A stretch of 6,873 nt of DNA from Saprospiraceae bacterium (GTDB taxonomy: Bacteria > Bacteroidota > Bacteroidia > Chitinophagales > Saprospiraceae). The position numbers and the translations under genes were made by a program. Below are positions 1-6,749 of the stretch, piece after piece. Every line of letters starts with the position of its first letter. Position 1 is the first letter of the stretch. The DNA is taken from contig JALZWC010000897.1 in the NCBI GenBank assembly GCA_023300255.1, positions 1-6,873 of the forward strand, in the 5' to 3' direction. The notes under the pieces are model-generated. The model had not been told where the DNA came from and made no database searches. It worked only from the letters and a program-made list of their open reading frames with translations.

Positions 1-210
1 AATGAAGGAGAATTGTTGATACTTTGACTGAGTTAAAGTGAAAAATAAGAGCAAAAGAAGCAGCATAAGTTACGAAGTTATTTCATACACATTCCTTAGA
101 ATGGCTCCTCATTTAGAATTACACACAAAAATAATCTTTTACCAACAAATTTCGTAACTATTCAGCATCGGCTAAAGCCAATGTTGAACAGTTACCAAAT
201 AACTAAAAAA
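1..210. other. Non-coding left edge with hairpins, no gene seen
   Basis: No convincing coding region is seen. Bases 1-27 can be read on the plus strand as eight codons ending in TGA, which could be the tail of a gene outside the window, but this cannot be supported. A near-perfect palindrome lies at 21-39: a 9-bp arm on each side of one base, with one G-T pair. A 9-bp inverted repeat (AGTTACGAA at 68-76, TTCGTAACT at 151-159) encloses about 75 bases. A long imperfect hairpin at 154-195 is listed separately. Confidence 0.5.
154..195. repeat. Long imperfect hairpin
   Basis: GTAACT (154-159) pairs with AGTTAC (190-195), TTCAGCAT (161-168) with ATGTTGAA (181-188) through one G-T pair, and GGC (170-172) with GCC (177-179) around a TAAA loop. 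The two mismatches on the plus strand (A160/C189 and C169/A180) become U-G and G-U wobbles in a minus-strand RNA, while the plus-strand G-T pair becomes C-A. Stem length is therefore similar in either RNA. There is no adjacent U-tract for a classical terminator. It could be a structured RNA element or a palindromic intergenic repeat. Confidence 0.6.
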
Positions 211-410
211 AGGTAAGCAATTCTATGAACTGCTTACCTAATAAATTTAAACGGGAAATAAAAAAAATAAGTATTGGTAAAGAATTAGTCTTTAAGTAGT
301 AGGCTTTGCCTATTACTTTATTTCATTTGATTTTATTGGGCATAGATAAGCTATGCGCTTCTATAATAGAAACTATTTTTTACTAATTTGTAAGGTAGTT
401 TGAAATCTTA
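211..410. repeat. Tandem ~200-bp hairpin-rich unit, copy 1
   Basis: This is the first of two adjacent related units. It opens with a hairpin: AGGTAAGCA (211-219) pairs with TGCTTACCT (231-239), extended inward by TTC/GAA around a 3-base loop. An AACGGGAAATA motif and an A-tract follow. A second hairpin joins 294-304 to 308-318 around a TTT loop. A third joins GCATAG (340-345) to CTATGC (351-356). A fourth is the small palindrome TTCTATAATAGAA (359-371). No reading frame is evident. By eye it is about four fifths identical to the next unit, with the main hairpins in the same order and spacing. It may be a duplicated small RNA gene, a transcript-end element or a structured DNA repeat. Function is unknown. 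Confidence 0.75.
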
Positions 411-611
411 GGTAAGCAATTCTAGGAACTGCTTACCCCTAATAATTTTAAACGGGAAATAAAAAAAAATAAGTATTGAGTAAGATTTAATCTTTAGGTA
501 ATAGACTTTGTCTATTACTCTATTCTATTTGGTTTTATTGGGCATAGATAGTCTAGGGCTTCTATGATAGAAACTATTTTTTTCTGACTTGTAATGTATT
601 TTTAAATCTAA
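411..611. repeat. Tandem ~200-bp hairpin-rich unit, copy 2
   Basis: This second copy begins with GGTAAGCA (411-418) pairing with TGCTTACC and keeps the AACGGGAAATA motif and A-tract. Its second hairpin pairs 497-506 with 510-519 around TTT. Relative to copy 1, the G303-C309 pair is A505-T511 here, so both partners changed together. Two further differences only exchange A-T for G-T. The third hairpin is weaker (TAGA/TCTA at 545-555), but the palindrome TTCTATGATAGAA (560-572) is kept. A third unit seems to start at 611-619 (AGGTAAGCA) and is then replaced by different palindromes. The unit lies downstream of the large minus-strand gene; which strand, if any, is transcribed is not known. Confidence 0.75.
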
Positions 612-618
612 GGTAAGC

Positions 619-635
619 AGGTAGTCGGACTACTT
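619..635. repeat. Short hairpin after the tandem repeats
   Basis: GTAGTC (621-626) and GACTAC (628-633) are perfect inverted arms around one G. An outer A-T and G-T pair extend the stem to 8 bp. It directly follows the partial third AGGTAAGCA start, so it replaces the usual partner arm of the repeat unit there. Confidence 0.5.
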
Positions 636-637
636 GT

Positions 638-667
638 TAGCTATGCTAGCATCAACTAGCATAGCTA
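638..667 (-). terminator. Possible terminator hairpin after the large gene
   Basis: A perfect 12-bp stem, TAGCTATGCTAG (638-649) with CTAGCATAGCTA (656-667), closes a 6-base loop. It lies 22 bp past the stop codon of the 1664-residue gene, in the right place to end that transcript. On the minus strand it is not followed directly by a U-run, so it is not a textbook intrinsic terminator. It might instead protect the 3' end of the mRNA or be one more intergenic palindrome. The stem is certain; the role is inferred. Confidence 0.5.
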
Positions 668-689
668 TCTAGTACTTAGCGCACTTTAT

Positions 690-3600
690 TTAAAGCAAGA
701 TCATCTTTTTGGTCTGTACCTGATCTTTTGATTGTATTTTGTAATATAGAATACCTTTTTCTGATAACTCATGGCTTTGGATAATCCATTCATTATATCC
801 TTTATCAAAGTATTGCGACCATTTCTTTACTTCCTTACCATCTGGTGTTAAGATAGTTAAAGATACCATATCAGAGGAAGGTAACTGGAAGCCAATAGTT
901 GTTTGCATACTAAAAGGATTAGGTCTATTTTGCTGTACTTCAAAAGGAGCAGCAATAGCAGTGAATGCTAATTCTAATTGCTTGATTTCCCTATCTACCG
1001 TGTAAGCTTCTGCCTGCATTACATTCGGCTGAATCATTAATAATTCACTCAAAGATGCTGTTTTTTCTGCTTTGAACGTTAAGGTAAATTGATTGCTTTC
1101 AAAATTTTGTTTCCCCACTTTATTCCAACTGATAGGTACTATTTTTCTATCTTTCATTGCCCATCCTACATTAGCTTCTTTGACTAAACCTTCTTGCATT
1201 TCAATAAGGCTTAGATCTTGATAAGCTAAAGCAAATTGATAGCCATCTAATTCTTGGTCTGCTGGAATCGTAAAAGCAACTGCAACTTCCTGCCCTACTT
1301 TAACTATTCTATTTTCAATAGTAATAGATACTCTATCACCACTAGTACGAGTCTCTGCTGTAACTAATTTATTAGCGGATGCATTACCACTCACATCCCC
1401 TATTTTGATCGCGATGAAATCATTTTCCATTTGATCTACCCCATTTACATCTACCACAATTGTTTCATTAAAGGATTCTGCTAATGGATCATTACTCGTA
1501 AATTGATAAGAAGCATCTACAAAACGCCAACTCTTGTTATTAGGAAATTCTCTAGTAATATTTAAAATCAATCTTCTTAACTCTACCATATCGAATGCAG
1601 TGATCGTTCCAGATCGATTAATATCTGCAGCAATAGTATGATAAGGAGATTGTATATATTCTATCCCTAAAATATGCTTACTAATTAGTACTAAGTCAAA
1701 AGTAGATACTCCATTTAATGGATTACTATCTTTTGCTGGTATCAAACTATAAGTCGCACCATTATTTAATTCAAAAATATAGTCTCCATTTTCACTAGTC
1801 ATATAAGGTACTGGCATAATACCTGCGCCATCAACGCTCACTTCCACTTCTTGTATCGCCACTCCATCAGGCATCGTAATTTTTCCAGCTATTATAGGCT
1901 TTATAATATCACTTTGACAAGCGTTATTTCCATCATCTATAATTATTCTTGTTTCACAAGAACCGTAGTTTTGCTCTCCATCTAGTACAAAAACTTGAAC
2001 TACTTGCAAACCATTATAGGCACAGTCTAATTCTAATGCATTTGGTAATTGTATAATACCCTCTAAATCTTCTGGTGCCGTAGCAGAAAAACTACTATGC
2101 CATATCCGATAATCCATTGCTTGTGGTGCCAAACAATTATCAAAGCTATTGCCTGCAATAATTGCGGGGCTTACTAAAGCCGTACCCACATCTCGAATAC
2201 TTGTCGTCAAAGTATCTTGACAGATAACAGTTGGTGGTCGGCAATCCCAGAATTCAAACGTTCGTTCCTGCTCGCCGAAATTACCACAATTATCATATAC
2301 TCTAAAACGTACCTTATATTCAATTTTTGGCTGTACCGTCCAGAAGAATTTCTCTGAATCACCATGTCCAACTTCTACCCCATCTTCTGAAATCCAATAT
2401 TCAAAACTAAAGTTTTTAAAGAAAGCATCTTCGCAATCCGTTGCTTCAGCGGTAAACACTCTAACTGTATCGCATTCATAAGGGCTCGCTCCTAAAGTTA
2501 AATCTTCTGTTCCAAATGGAGCCACATCCCCTGTACCATAGATACAACTCTGAACAGGATTTATAGTTACGACAGGCTTATTGCTATCTGAAATTTTTAA
2601 TACTTGAGTATATTTAAAGTATCCTAAGTTACCATATACAGAAGGATCAATCACTCTTTCTTCTCGTACATCTCCTATTACATTTTCAGTTCTAGTAATA
2701 TCTACAGGTTCAGAACCTGGCTGAAAAGTACACCAGTTGATGATATAGTAAGTTCTATTTACTTGGAAACAAGCATCGTTAACAATATCAAATATTTGAT
2801 CTTCATATTCCCAAGCTAGTACATCACATGCGCCACGAGTGATCGTCAGACCTGCTGCAGGTACATCATCACCACATTCTCCCGCCCAATCAATCGGTAA
2901 TATAAAAGACCAGTCTGGTCGATATGCGACACTAATAATTTGCATTTGCCATGGAGATACTTGTCCTTCTTGAGTAGCATCAAAAGCACGGTAACGTCTT
3001 CTAACAGTTGCCTCTCCACATTGACTATAAATCAATTGATATTCTTGCTCGATAGATAAAACTCTGCATACTGCATTATCAGAACAACTTGGCTGCCCAA
3101 ATCTTGTTTCATACAAAGCTAATAATTCTCCTGTCAATGGCTGCCATTCGCTATCCTCTAATTGATTATCACCATCTGCATCCGTTGGCTCTCCCAATTC
3201 TTTAGAAAAGAATTCATCACAGTAAGCAATTGTGTCTGGAAGCGTTTCACATATTGGTCTAACATTATCTAATATATTTACAAATAACCAACATACGTTT
3301 TGATTACCTGAAAAGTCTGTTACTTGTAATTCTATTCTCACTGGATCGAATACGTCTTCACAAGTAAAATCTACCTGATTACGCCATACCCCTTCATCTG
3401 TTCTACGCACTTTTCTGTCTGCGATACCACAGGCATCCCAACTTATTTCATCAATTTCATTAATCGTTAAAGTATTTTCTCCGTCGACATAAGATACATT
3501 TAATTCATCTTTACAAATAGCAGATGGAGGTGTTAAATCTTCTAGTATAAAGTAACGGTAACAAACATTCGTTGCTCTATTTCCAGTGCCATCATAAGCT

Positions 3601-5684
3601 TCCCATCCCACTCTGAAAGTATCTGCCATCAAAGTTCCTGCAATAGACAAGTTTGGTGCTATACTATCCCAAGTACCTTGTACCAATTGTTCCACTCTAT
3701 TCATTTTAACCGTTGGATTGGAATCACAAATATCTGTTGCACTCGGTGTTTCAATAGAAACGCCTAAGGTACATTCAAACGGATCTAATGGGAATTTTTC
3801 TGCATCTGCTAATGAGCTATGAGGTGGACAAACTAAAGTAGGTAGCAAAGTATCTACAAACTCAATAAGCTGTGTATCTATTCGAATAGGAATAGGTCTT
3901 GGAGAGCATCTGTCTGCAAATGACCAATATCGAAATAATTTGATCCCTCCTGGGTGAGGAAAGAATTGATCTTCCTTAAACAAAATATAGCTACAAGTAT
4001 AATCTTCCGTATTTAATGTAAGCGTATCATTAGAAAATACTAATTGAGGAATACCCGTTTTTGAAACATCATTAATAGCTGTCTCATCATCTACGCCACA
4101 ACTCAAAATAATATCATCTAATTTTATAAAATCATTAATAGTCGGTCGTAAGATTCTCAGTGTATCCGAACGAAGCGTTTGATTTCCACAGAAATCTTCC
4201 GCTTTCCACTTAGCTAAGTAAGTACTGATAGAATCACATTCCGTGCCCTCTACTAATTCTATATCAAACAATTCTACGGTAGCAGAATCACAATTATCTA
4301 TAATTGTTGGCTTCTCTAAGATTTGGTTTAAATAATCTAAATTAACCGTACATACTTTTAAGGTATCTGTTTTTAATTCCGTAAATATAGGGCCCGTCTC
4401 ATCAATAAAACGCATATATCCCCAACATATATCTTCTATTGGACCTTGGCTACAGCATCCATCTTGATAATTATAAATTCGCTTAATTTCTACTTGATAT
4501 CTAGTATCTCCACACACATCAATACTATCTTGGTTTATTTCAGGATATCCACTAGCTGTAGAGCCTTCTGCTATTATAGTTCCATTTTCTCTTCTTACAA
4601 TAATTTCATAACTGATACTGGTTCCTATTGTACTTCCACTACCTGTGACCAAGCCACTCGCTACTTCACAAGGATTTTCCAGTAACATATCTGGTGTAAC
4701 TGCAGCACCACAACCAGAACCCAAGGAAACATTAACCTGATCATTACAAACCATTACTGGAGGAGAAATAGCTAAATAAGATTCTGCAGTAATACTTGGA
4801 TCTATCTTTAAAGAATATTTTATGGTATAAGTGCCTATAGCCAATGTATCAATAGTAAAGTTATCTCCAGCTTTCAGACAAGTGTCTTTACATATGGTAC
4901 CTGCACCATTTAAAAGTTGTATAGAAATACTATCATTGGAAACTTCACAAACGGATTCAATAGTACCAGTCTCTATAGTCACCCATCTCTTTAGTTCTTG
5001 ACAAGAGAGACTAACAAACTGATTGTCAGGCGGCACTATTTTAGTGGTTCGATCTTGGCAGGATAGCTTGGCATCCCAACCTATATTTTTATCTAGATTA
5101 CCATCAGTAGTGAAATGAAAAGTAATACATCCACTAGCATTTTGCGCACGATCACAGTTAGAACCTATCCAACCACCGTTGAAACTAGCCGCTCCTCCAC
5201 CTAAACCATTACTACCTGCTAATAAAATTTTGGGATCAGCAACGGTACTACCGCTTCCTGTAGGCACAATAGGAATAGTTGGATCATCCAGCATAGCATG
5301 TGTTACAATACCTTCATAAGCATAAAGGTTATCACCAGGTGCTAAGCCTAGATCTGTGAATGAAAATATTAAAGTGCTATTACCATTAGGTGGGCAAAAA
5401 GTGATTAGGCTATTTCTAGATTTCCCAAAACCATCACTGTATTGTATGCCTTCCGTCATATCGCTTTGGAAACGAATGTTCAAATCACAATCTGATACTA
5501 CAATCATATCAGGAATGGAATCAACGGATATTTTTACAATAGCATCTGTCCTTAGGGTATCTCCTGCAAGGGCAGTTAGACTATTGGTGCAGAATGCAAC
5601 CAATAAAATAAATAGAAAACGATAGTGTTCTGGTTTGGGAAAGCATAGTTTAGGCCTTCCTCCAGAGGCTGAAAGAGTCGTCAT
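690..5684 (-). CDS. Giant secreted multidomain protein with HYR-like modules, dockerin- and cohesin-like domains and T9SS type A sorting domain
   Basis: The protein has 1664 residues. The ATG at 5684 is the only sensible start, because a stop codon lies two codons upstream in frame. Residues 1-40 form a signal peptide with a long N-region, a hydrophobic FLFILLVAF core and likely cleavage after ALA. A CUB-like domain spans about 64-211. A long Cys-rich run of HYR/Ig-like modules follows, with D-x-x-x-P junctions near 428, 611, 716, 806, 1033 and 1147. A canonical EF-hand-type loop (DADGDNQLEDSE) sits at 835-846. A carboxypeptidase-regulatory-like beta domain lies at ~1264-1318. A dockerin-like segment at ~1319-1375 includes D1354-x-N1356-x-S-G with D1365, and the FIAIKIGDVSGNA segment common after such dockerins lies near 1423-1435. 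A cohesin-like domain covers ~1441-1575. The T9SS type A sorting domain begins near NRPNPF (1586-1591) and ends KMILL. Known of the family: such proteins cross by Sec and then T9SS and are anchored or released at the surface. Inferred: an adhesin, matrix or scaffold role. No catalytic domain was recognised. Confidence 0.93.
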   Translation of the reverse strand: MTTLSASGGRPKLCFPKPEHYRFLFILLVAFCTNSLTALAGDTLRTDAIVKISVDSIPDMIVVSDCDLNIRFQSDMTEGIQYSDGFGKSRNSLITFCPPNGNSTLIFSFTDLGLAPGDNLYAYEGIVTHAMLDDPTIPIVPTGSGSTVADPKILLAGSNGLGGGAASFNGGWIGSNCDRAQNASGCITFHFTTDGNLDKNIGWDAKLSCQDRTTKIVPPDNQFVSLSCQELKRWVTIETGTIESVCEVSNDSISIQLLNGAGTICKDTCLKAGDNFTIDTLAIGTYTIKYSLKIDPSITAESYLAISPPVMVCNDQVNVSLGSGCGAAVTPDMLLENPCEVASGLVTGSGSTIGTSISYEIIVRRENGTIIAEGSTASGYPEINQDSIDVCGDTRYQVEIKRIYNYQDGCCSQGPIEDICWGYMRFIDETGPIFTELKTDTLKVCTVNLDYLNQILEKPTIIDNCDSATVELFDIELVEGTECDSISTYLAKWKAEDFCGNQTLRSDTLRILRPTINDFIKLDDIILSCGVDDETAINDVSKTGIPQLVFSNDTLTLNTEDYTCSYILFKEDQFFPHPGGIKLFRYWSFADRCSPRPIPIRIDTQLIEFVDTLLPTLVCPPHSSLADAEKFPLDPFECTLGVSIETPSATDICDSNPTVKMNRVEQLVQGTWDSIAPNLSIAGTLMADTFRVGWEAYDGTGNRATNVCYRYFILEDLTPPSAICKDELNVSYVDGENTLTINEIDEISWDACGIADRKVRRTDEGVWRNQVDFTCEDVFDPVRIELQVTDFSGNQNVCWLFVNILDNVRPICETLPDTIAYCDEFFSKELGEPTDADGDNQLEDSEWQPLTGELLALYETRFGQPSCSDNAVCRVLSIEQEYQLIYSQCGEATVRRRYRAFDATQEGQVSPWQMQIISVAYRPDWSFILPIDWAGECGDDVPAAGLTITRGACDVLAWEYEDQIFDIVNDACFQVNRTYYIINWCTFQPGSEPVDITRTENVIGDVREERVIDPSVYGNLGYFKYTQVLKISDSNKPVVTINPVQSCIYGTGDVAPFGTEDLTLGASPYECDTVRVFTAEATDCEDAFFKNFSFEYWISEDGVEVGHGDSEKFFWTVQPKIEYKVRFRVYDNCGNFGEQERTFEFWDCRPPTVICQDTLTTSIRDVGTALVSPAIIAGNSFDNCLAPQAMDYRIWHSSFSATAPEDLEGIIQLPNALELDCAYNGLQVVQVFVLDGEQNYGSCETRIIIDDGNNACQSDIIKPIIAGKITMPDGVAIQEVEVSVDGAGIMPVPYMTSENGDYIFELNNGATYSLIPAKDSNPLNGVSTFDLVLISKHILGIEYIQSPYHTIAADINRSGTITAFDMVELRRLILNITREFPNNKSWRFVDASYQFTSNDPLAESFNETIVVDVNGVDQMENDFIAIKIGDVSGNASANKLVTAETRTSGDRVSITIENRIVKVGQEVAVAFTIPADQELDGYQFALAYQDLSLIEMQEGLVKEANVGWAMKDRKIVPISWNKVGKQNFESNQFTLTFKAEKTASLSELLMIQPNVMQAEAYTVDREIKQLELAFTAIAAPFEVQQNRPNPFSMQTTIGFQLPSSDMVSLTILTPDGKEVKKWSQYFDKGYNEWIIQSHELSEKGILYYKIQSKDQVQTKKMILL

Positions 5685-5720
5685 TACTTAAATCGGTTTT
5701 AATAGTGAAGTGTAAGACAG

Positions 5721-5769
5721 ATAGTAATAGTTATTCTACATTAGATAGAATAATCTATGTTATTACTAT
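5721..5769 (-). promoter_or_regulatory. Leader structure with two alternative hairpins upstream of the large gene
   Basis: An outer 9-bp stem joins ATAGTAATA (5721-5729) to TATTACTAT (5761-5769). Inside it, TTATTCTA (5731-5738) pairs perfectly with TAGAATAA (5746-5753). Alternatively, ACATTAGAT (5738-5746) pairs with ATCTATGT (5753-5760) with one bulged T. The two inner folds exclude each other. The element ends 36 bases before the ATG, so it would lie in the 5' leader if transcription starts further upstream. No start-site sequestration is visible. The region is very AT-rich, which raises the chance of accidental pairing. A regulatory role is inferred. Confidence 0.4.
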
Positions 5770-5810
5770 AATCTGACTAGACACTGATACCTACTTTTGT
5801 AAGGAAACGA

Positions 5811-5834
5811 ATGAGTGAACGGAGTTCACCTCAT
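5811..5834. repeat. Hairpin in the intergenic region
   Basis: ATGAGTGAAC (5811-5820) pairs with GTTCACCTCAT (5824-5834) around a GGA loop, giving 10 bp with one bulged C at 5829. It is less AT-rich than its surroundings, so it is less likely to arise by chance there. It lies about 130 bp upstream of the large gene and could be an operator-like palindrome or RNA hairpin. Confidence 0.5.
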
Positions 5835-5882
5835 AAGGCAAGACTTATTGTTATTTTCGGAAGGAATAAACTTAGGTTTAGG

Positions 5883-5920
5883 ATATACTTAATATACTTA
5901 AATAAAAACTTATATACTTA
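5883..5920. repeat. Three copies of the 9-mer ATATACTTA
   Basis: ATATACTTA occurs at 5883-5891, immediately again at 5892-5900, and once more at 5912-5920. A degenerate relative (AAAACTTA) follows at 5921-5928. The copies lie about 200-240 bp upstream of the large gene's start. They could be binding sites for a regulator or simple slippage in an AT-rich spacer. Confidence 0.5.
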
Positions 5921-5940
5921 AAAACTTAAAAGGTGCAATA

Positions 5941-5970
5941 TAATCAAGTACGGGATAAATGTACTTATTA
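5941..5970 (-). terminator. Hairpin behind the small PUR-type gene, possible terminator
   Basis: TAATCAAGTAC (5941-5951) pairs with GTACTTATTA (5961-5970): 10 bp, one bulged C, 9-base loop. It lies 30-59 bp past the stop of the minus-strand small gene. A shorter 5-bp stem-loop (TGGCA/TGCCA, 5977-5993) sits between them. On the minus strand T-rich DNA follows after about 12 bases, but no U-run is directly attached, so the terminator role is tentative. Confidence 0.35.
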
Positions 5971-5999
5971 ATAATATGGCAAATGCTATGCCAAATTAA

Positions 6000-6206
6000 T
6001 TATTTTTTATATTTGTTAATTATTTCTATAAAATCTGCTAGATCGCCATCAAAGACAATTATCTTAGTTCTTTGATATTTATTTGGGCCTACGACTTTAC
6101 TTTCTGTAATCTCTAGGATTCTTTCTTGTTTACTGTTTTCAAATAAATTAAAGAAATAGGTACGTTGTTTCGTATGTAGCGTTTTGGAAGCTATTAATTT
6201 TTTCAT
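6000..6206 (-). CDS. Small PUR-domain (DUF3276-like) nucleic-acid-binding protein
   Basis: This 68-residue protein is read from the ATG at 6206. The frame is open further upstream but would need a TTG at 6275, adding 23 residues with no domain content, so the ATG is preferred. The segment KQRTYFFNLFE (13-23), then ILEITESK (30-37), then RTKIIVFDGDLADF (46-59) follows the pattern of PUR-alpha-like proteins of Bacteroidota and Borrelia (AGKRTYFFD, YLTITESK, KHKIFLYKEDF). This fold binds single-stranded DNA or RNA, with the beta-strand aromatic and basic residues contacting nucleic acid. Family members are usually about 100 residues or more. This one is close to a bare PUR repeat, with little N-terminal arm and no acidic tail. 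It has no signal peptide, so it is presumably cytoplasmic. It may be a minimal paralogue. The family call rests on motif recognition only. Confidence 0.72.
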   Translation of the reverse strand: MKKLIASKTLHTKQRTYFFNLFENSKQERILEITESKVVGPNKYQRTKIIVFDGDLADFIEIINKYKK

Positions 6207-6300
6207 TTGGGTTTCTGTACTTACTTGATTCTCTATAAAAGTTATCACTAGTATAACTTTTAAGTATCTTTTCAAAAGAAAGTGAGGATATTTTTAATAT

Positions 6301-6308
6301 CAAATATA
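6301..6308 (-). promoter_or_regulatory. Candidate Bacteroidota -7 promoter box for the small gene
   Basis: On the minus strand this reads TATATTTG, an exact match to the Bacteroidota -7 consensus TAnnTTTG. It lies about 95 bases upstream of the small gene's ATG. A clear TTTG -33 box at the expected spacing is missing; the DNA there is a run of T and A. Just downstream is a perfect 6-bp palindrome (GATATT/AATATC, 6287-6301). In such AT-rich DNA the match could be chance. Confidence 0.28.
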
Positions 6309-6309
6309 T

Positions 6310-6535
6310 ATATTTTTTTTAAGTAAAAAGAATATTTCTATCTCTTAGTCATTTTAACAAAACAACTCCGTTATTTGAACAGTTCCTAAGTAATGGTGTA
6401 AAACTAAATATATACTCTTTGGTAGATTATTTTTTTCTCAGTTTTCTCTTGAAAGAAATGAGCAAACAGCGTTTGTGAATCTATCTGGTCTTTTAGACAG
6501 ACCGCAAAGCGAACGGACTGCTTGGATACTGTGAC
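6310..6535. other. Non-coding spacer with small hairpins
   Basis: No gene is seen on either strand. The left part is A/T-rich with T-runs near 6313-6320 and 6430-6436. Short inverted repeats follow: CAAAC/GTTTG around AGC (6463-6475) and GGTCT/AGACC (6487-6503). CAGACCG and CGGACTG (6498-6504, 6514-6520) can also pair around a loop, with one A-A mismatch. Confidence 0.45.
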
Positions 6536-6577
6536 TGAACCTGCCTACGTGCCTTCGCAGGCTATGGTATATACATA
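6536..6577. repeat. Intergenic repeat, copy A
   Basis: TGAACCTGCCT (6536-6546) and GCTATGGTATATACATA (6561-6577) flank a 14-base core. GCCT (6551-6554) and AGGC (6559-6562) form a small hairpin around TCGC, and CCTGC...GCAGG can form a larger one. The right flank contains the palindrome GTATATAC. The same two flanks recur in the same orientation at 6690-6727. Confidence 0.65.
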
Positions 6578-6606
6578 AGTATTAGCTAGTAGCGTAATAA
6601 AACGAC

Positions 6607-6680
6607 GTCTAAAGTAGACTTAGTTAGTATATAATAGTTATAAACTTAAGAGTTGCTATTCAAAATTGGCTTTCGCCAAT
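6607..6680. repeat. Two small perfect hairpins between the repeat copies
   Basis: GTCTA/TAGAC around AAG lies at 6607-6619. ATTGGC/GCCAAT around TTTC lies at 6665-6680. The second stem is followed by GATAG and a T-run (6681-6690), so a plus-strand transcript could terminate there, but no plus-strand gene is seen upstream. Confidence 0.45.
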
Positions 6681-6689
6681 GATAGTTTT

Positions 6690-6727
6690 TGAACCTGCCT
6701 TCCAAGGAACGCTATGGTATATACATA
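6690..6727. repeat. Intergenic repeat, copy B
   Basis: It has the same flanks as copy A, TGAACCTGCCT (6690-6700) and GCTATGGTATATACATA (6711-6727), but a different 10-base core. With the end of the left flank this forms CCTT-CC-AAGG (6697-6706). The flanks are identical while sequence and length of the core differ, yet both copies form a small hairpin. The two copies are about 150 bp apart. Confidence 0.65.
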
Positions 6728-6749
6728 TCTTTTCGCAGCTAAAGAAAAT

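Noticed and set aside
101..157. 18-codon plus-strand frame starting at ATG 101
   Set aside because: It is very short, has no recognisable content, and overlaps the start of the long hairpin.
211..619. CRISPR-like array suggested by the recurring GGTAAGCA hairpins
   Set aside because: The spacing of ~200 bp and the similarity of the intervening sequence show a tandem duplication, not short repeats with unique spacers.
4446..4685. 79-codon open frame on the plus strand
   Set aside because: It lies fully antisense to the large gene, has low-complexity Ser/Ile/Thr-rich composition and no recognisable domain, while the minus-strand frame there is clearly coding.
5356..5625. 89-codon open frame on the plus strand
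   Set aside because: It is antisense to the CUB-like and signal-peptide region of the large gene and resembles no family I recognise.
5792..5799. TACTTTTG, a plus-strand match to the Bacteroidota -7 box
   Set aside because: There is no TTTG box at the expected upstream spacing and no plus-strand gene downstream.
6207..6275. Upstream extension of the small gene to a TTG start
   Set aside because: The extra 23 residues match nothing in the PUR family and would need a rare start codon; the ATG at 6206 sits just before the conserved core.
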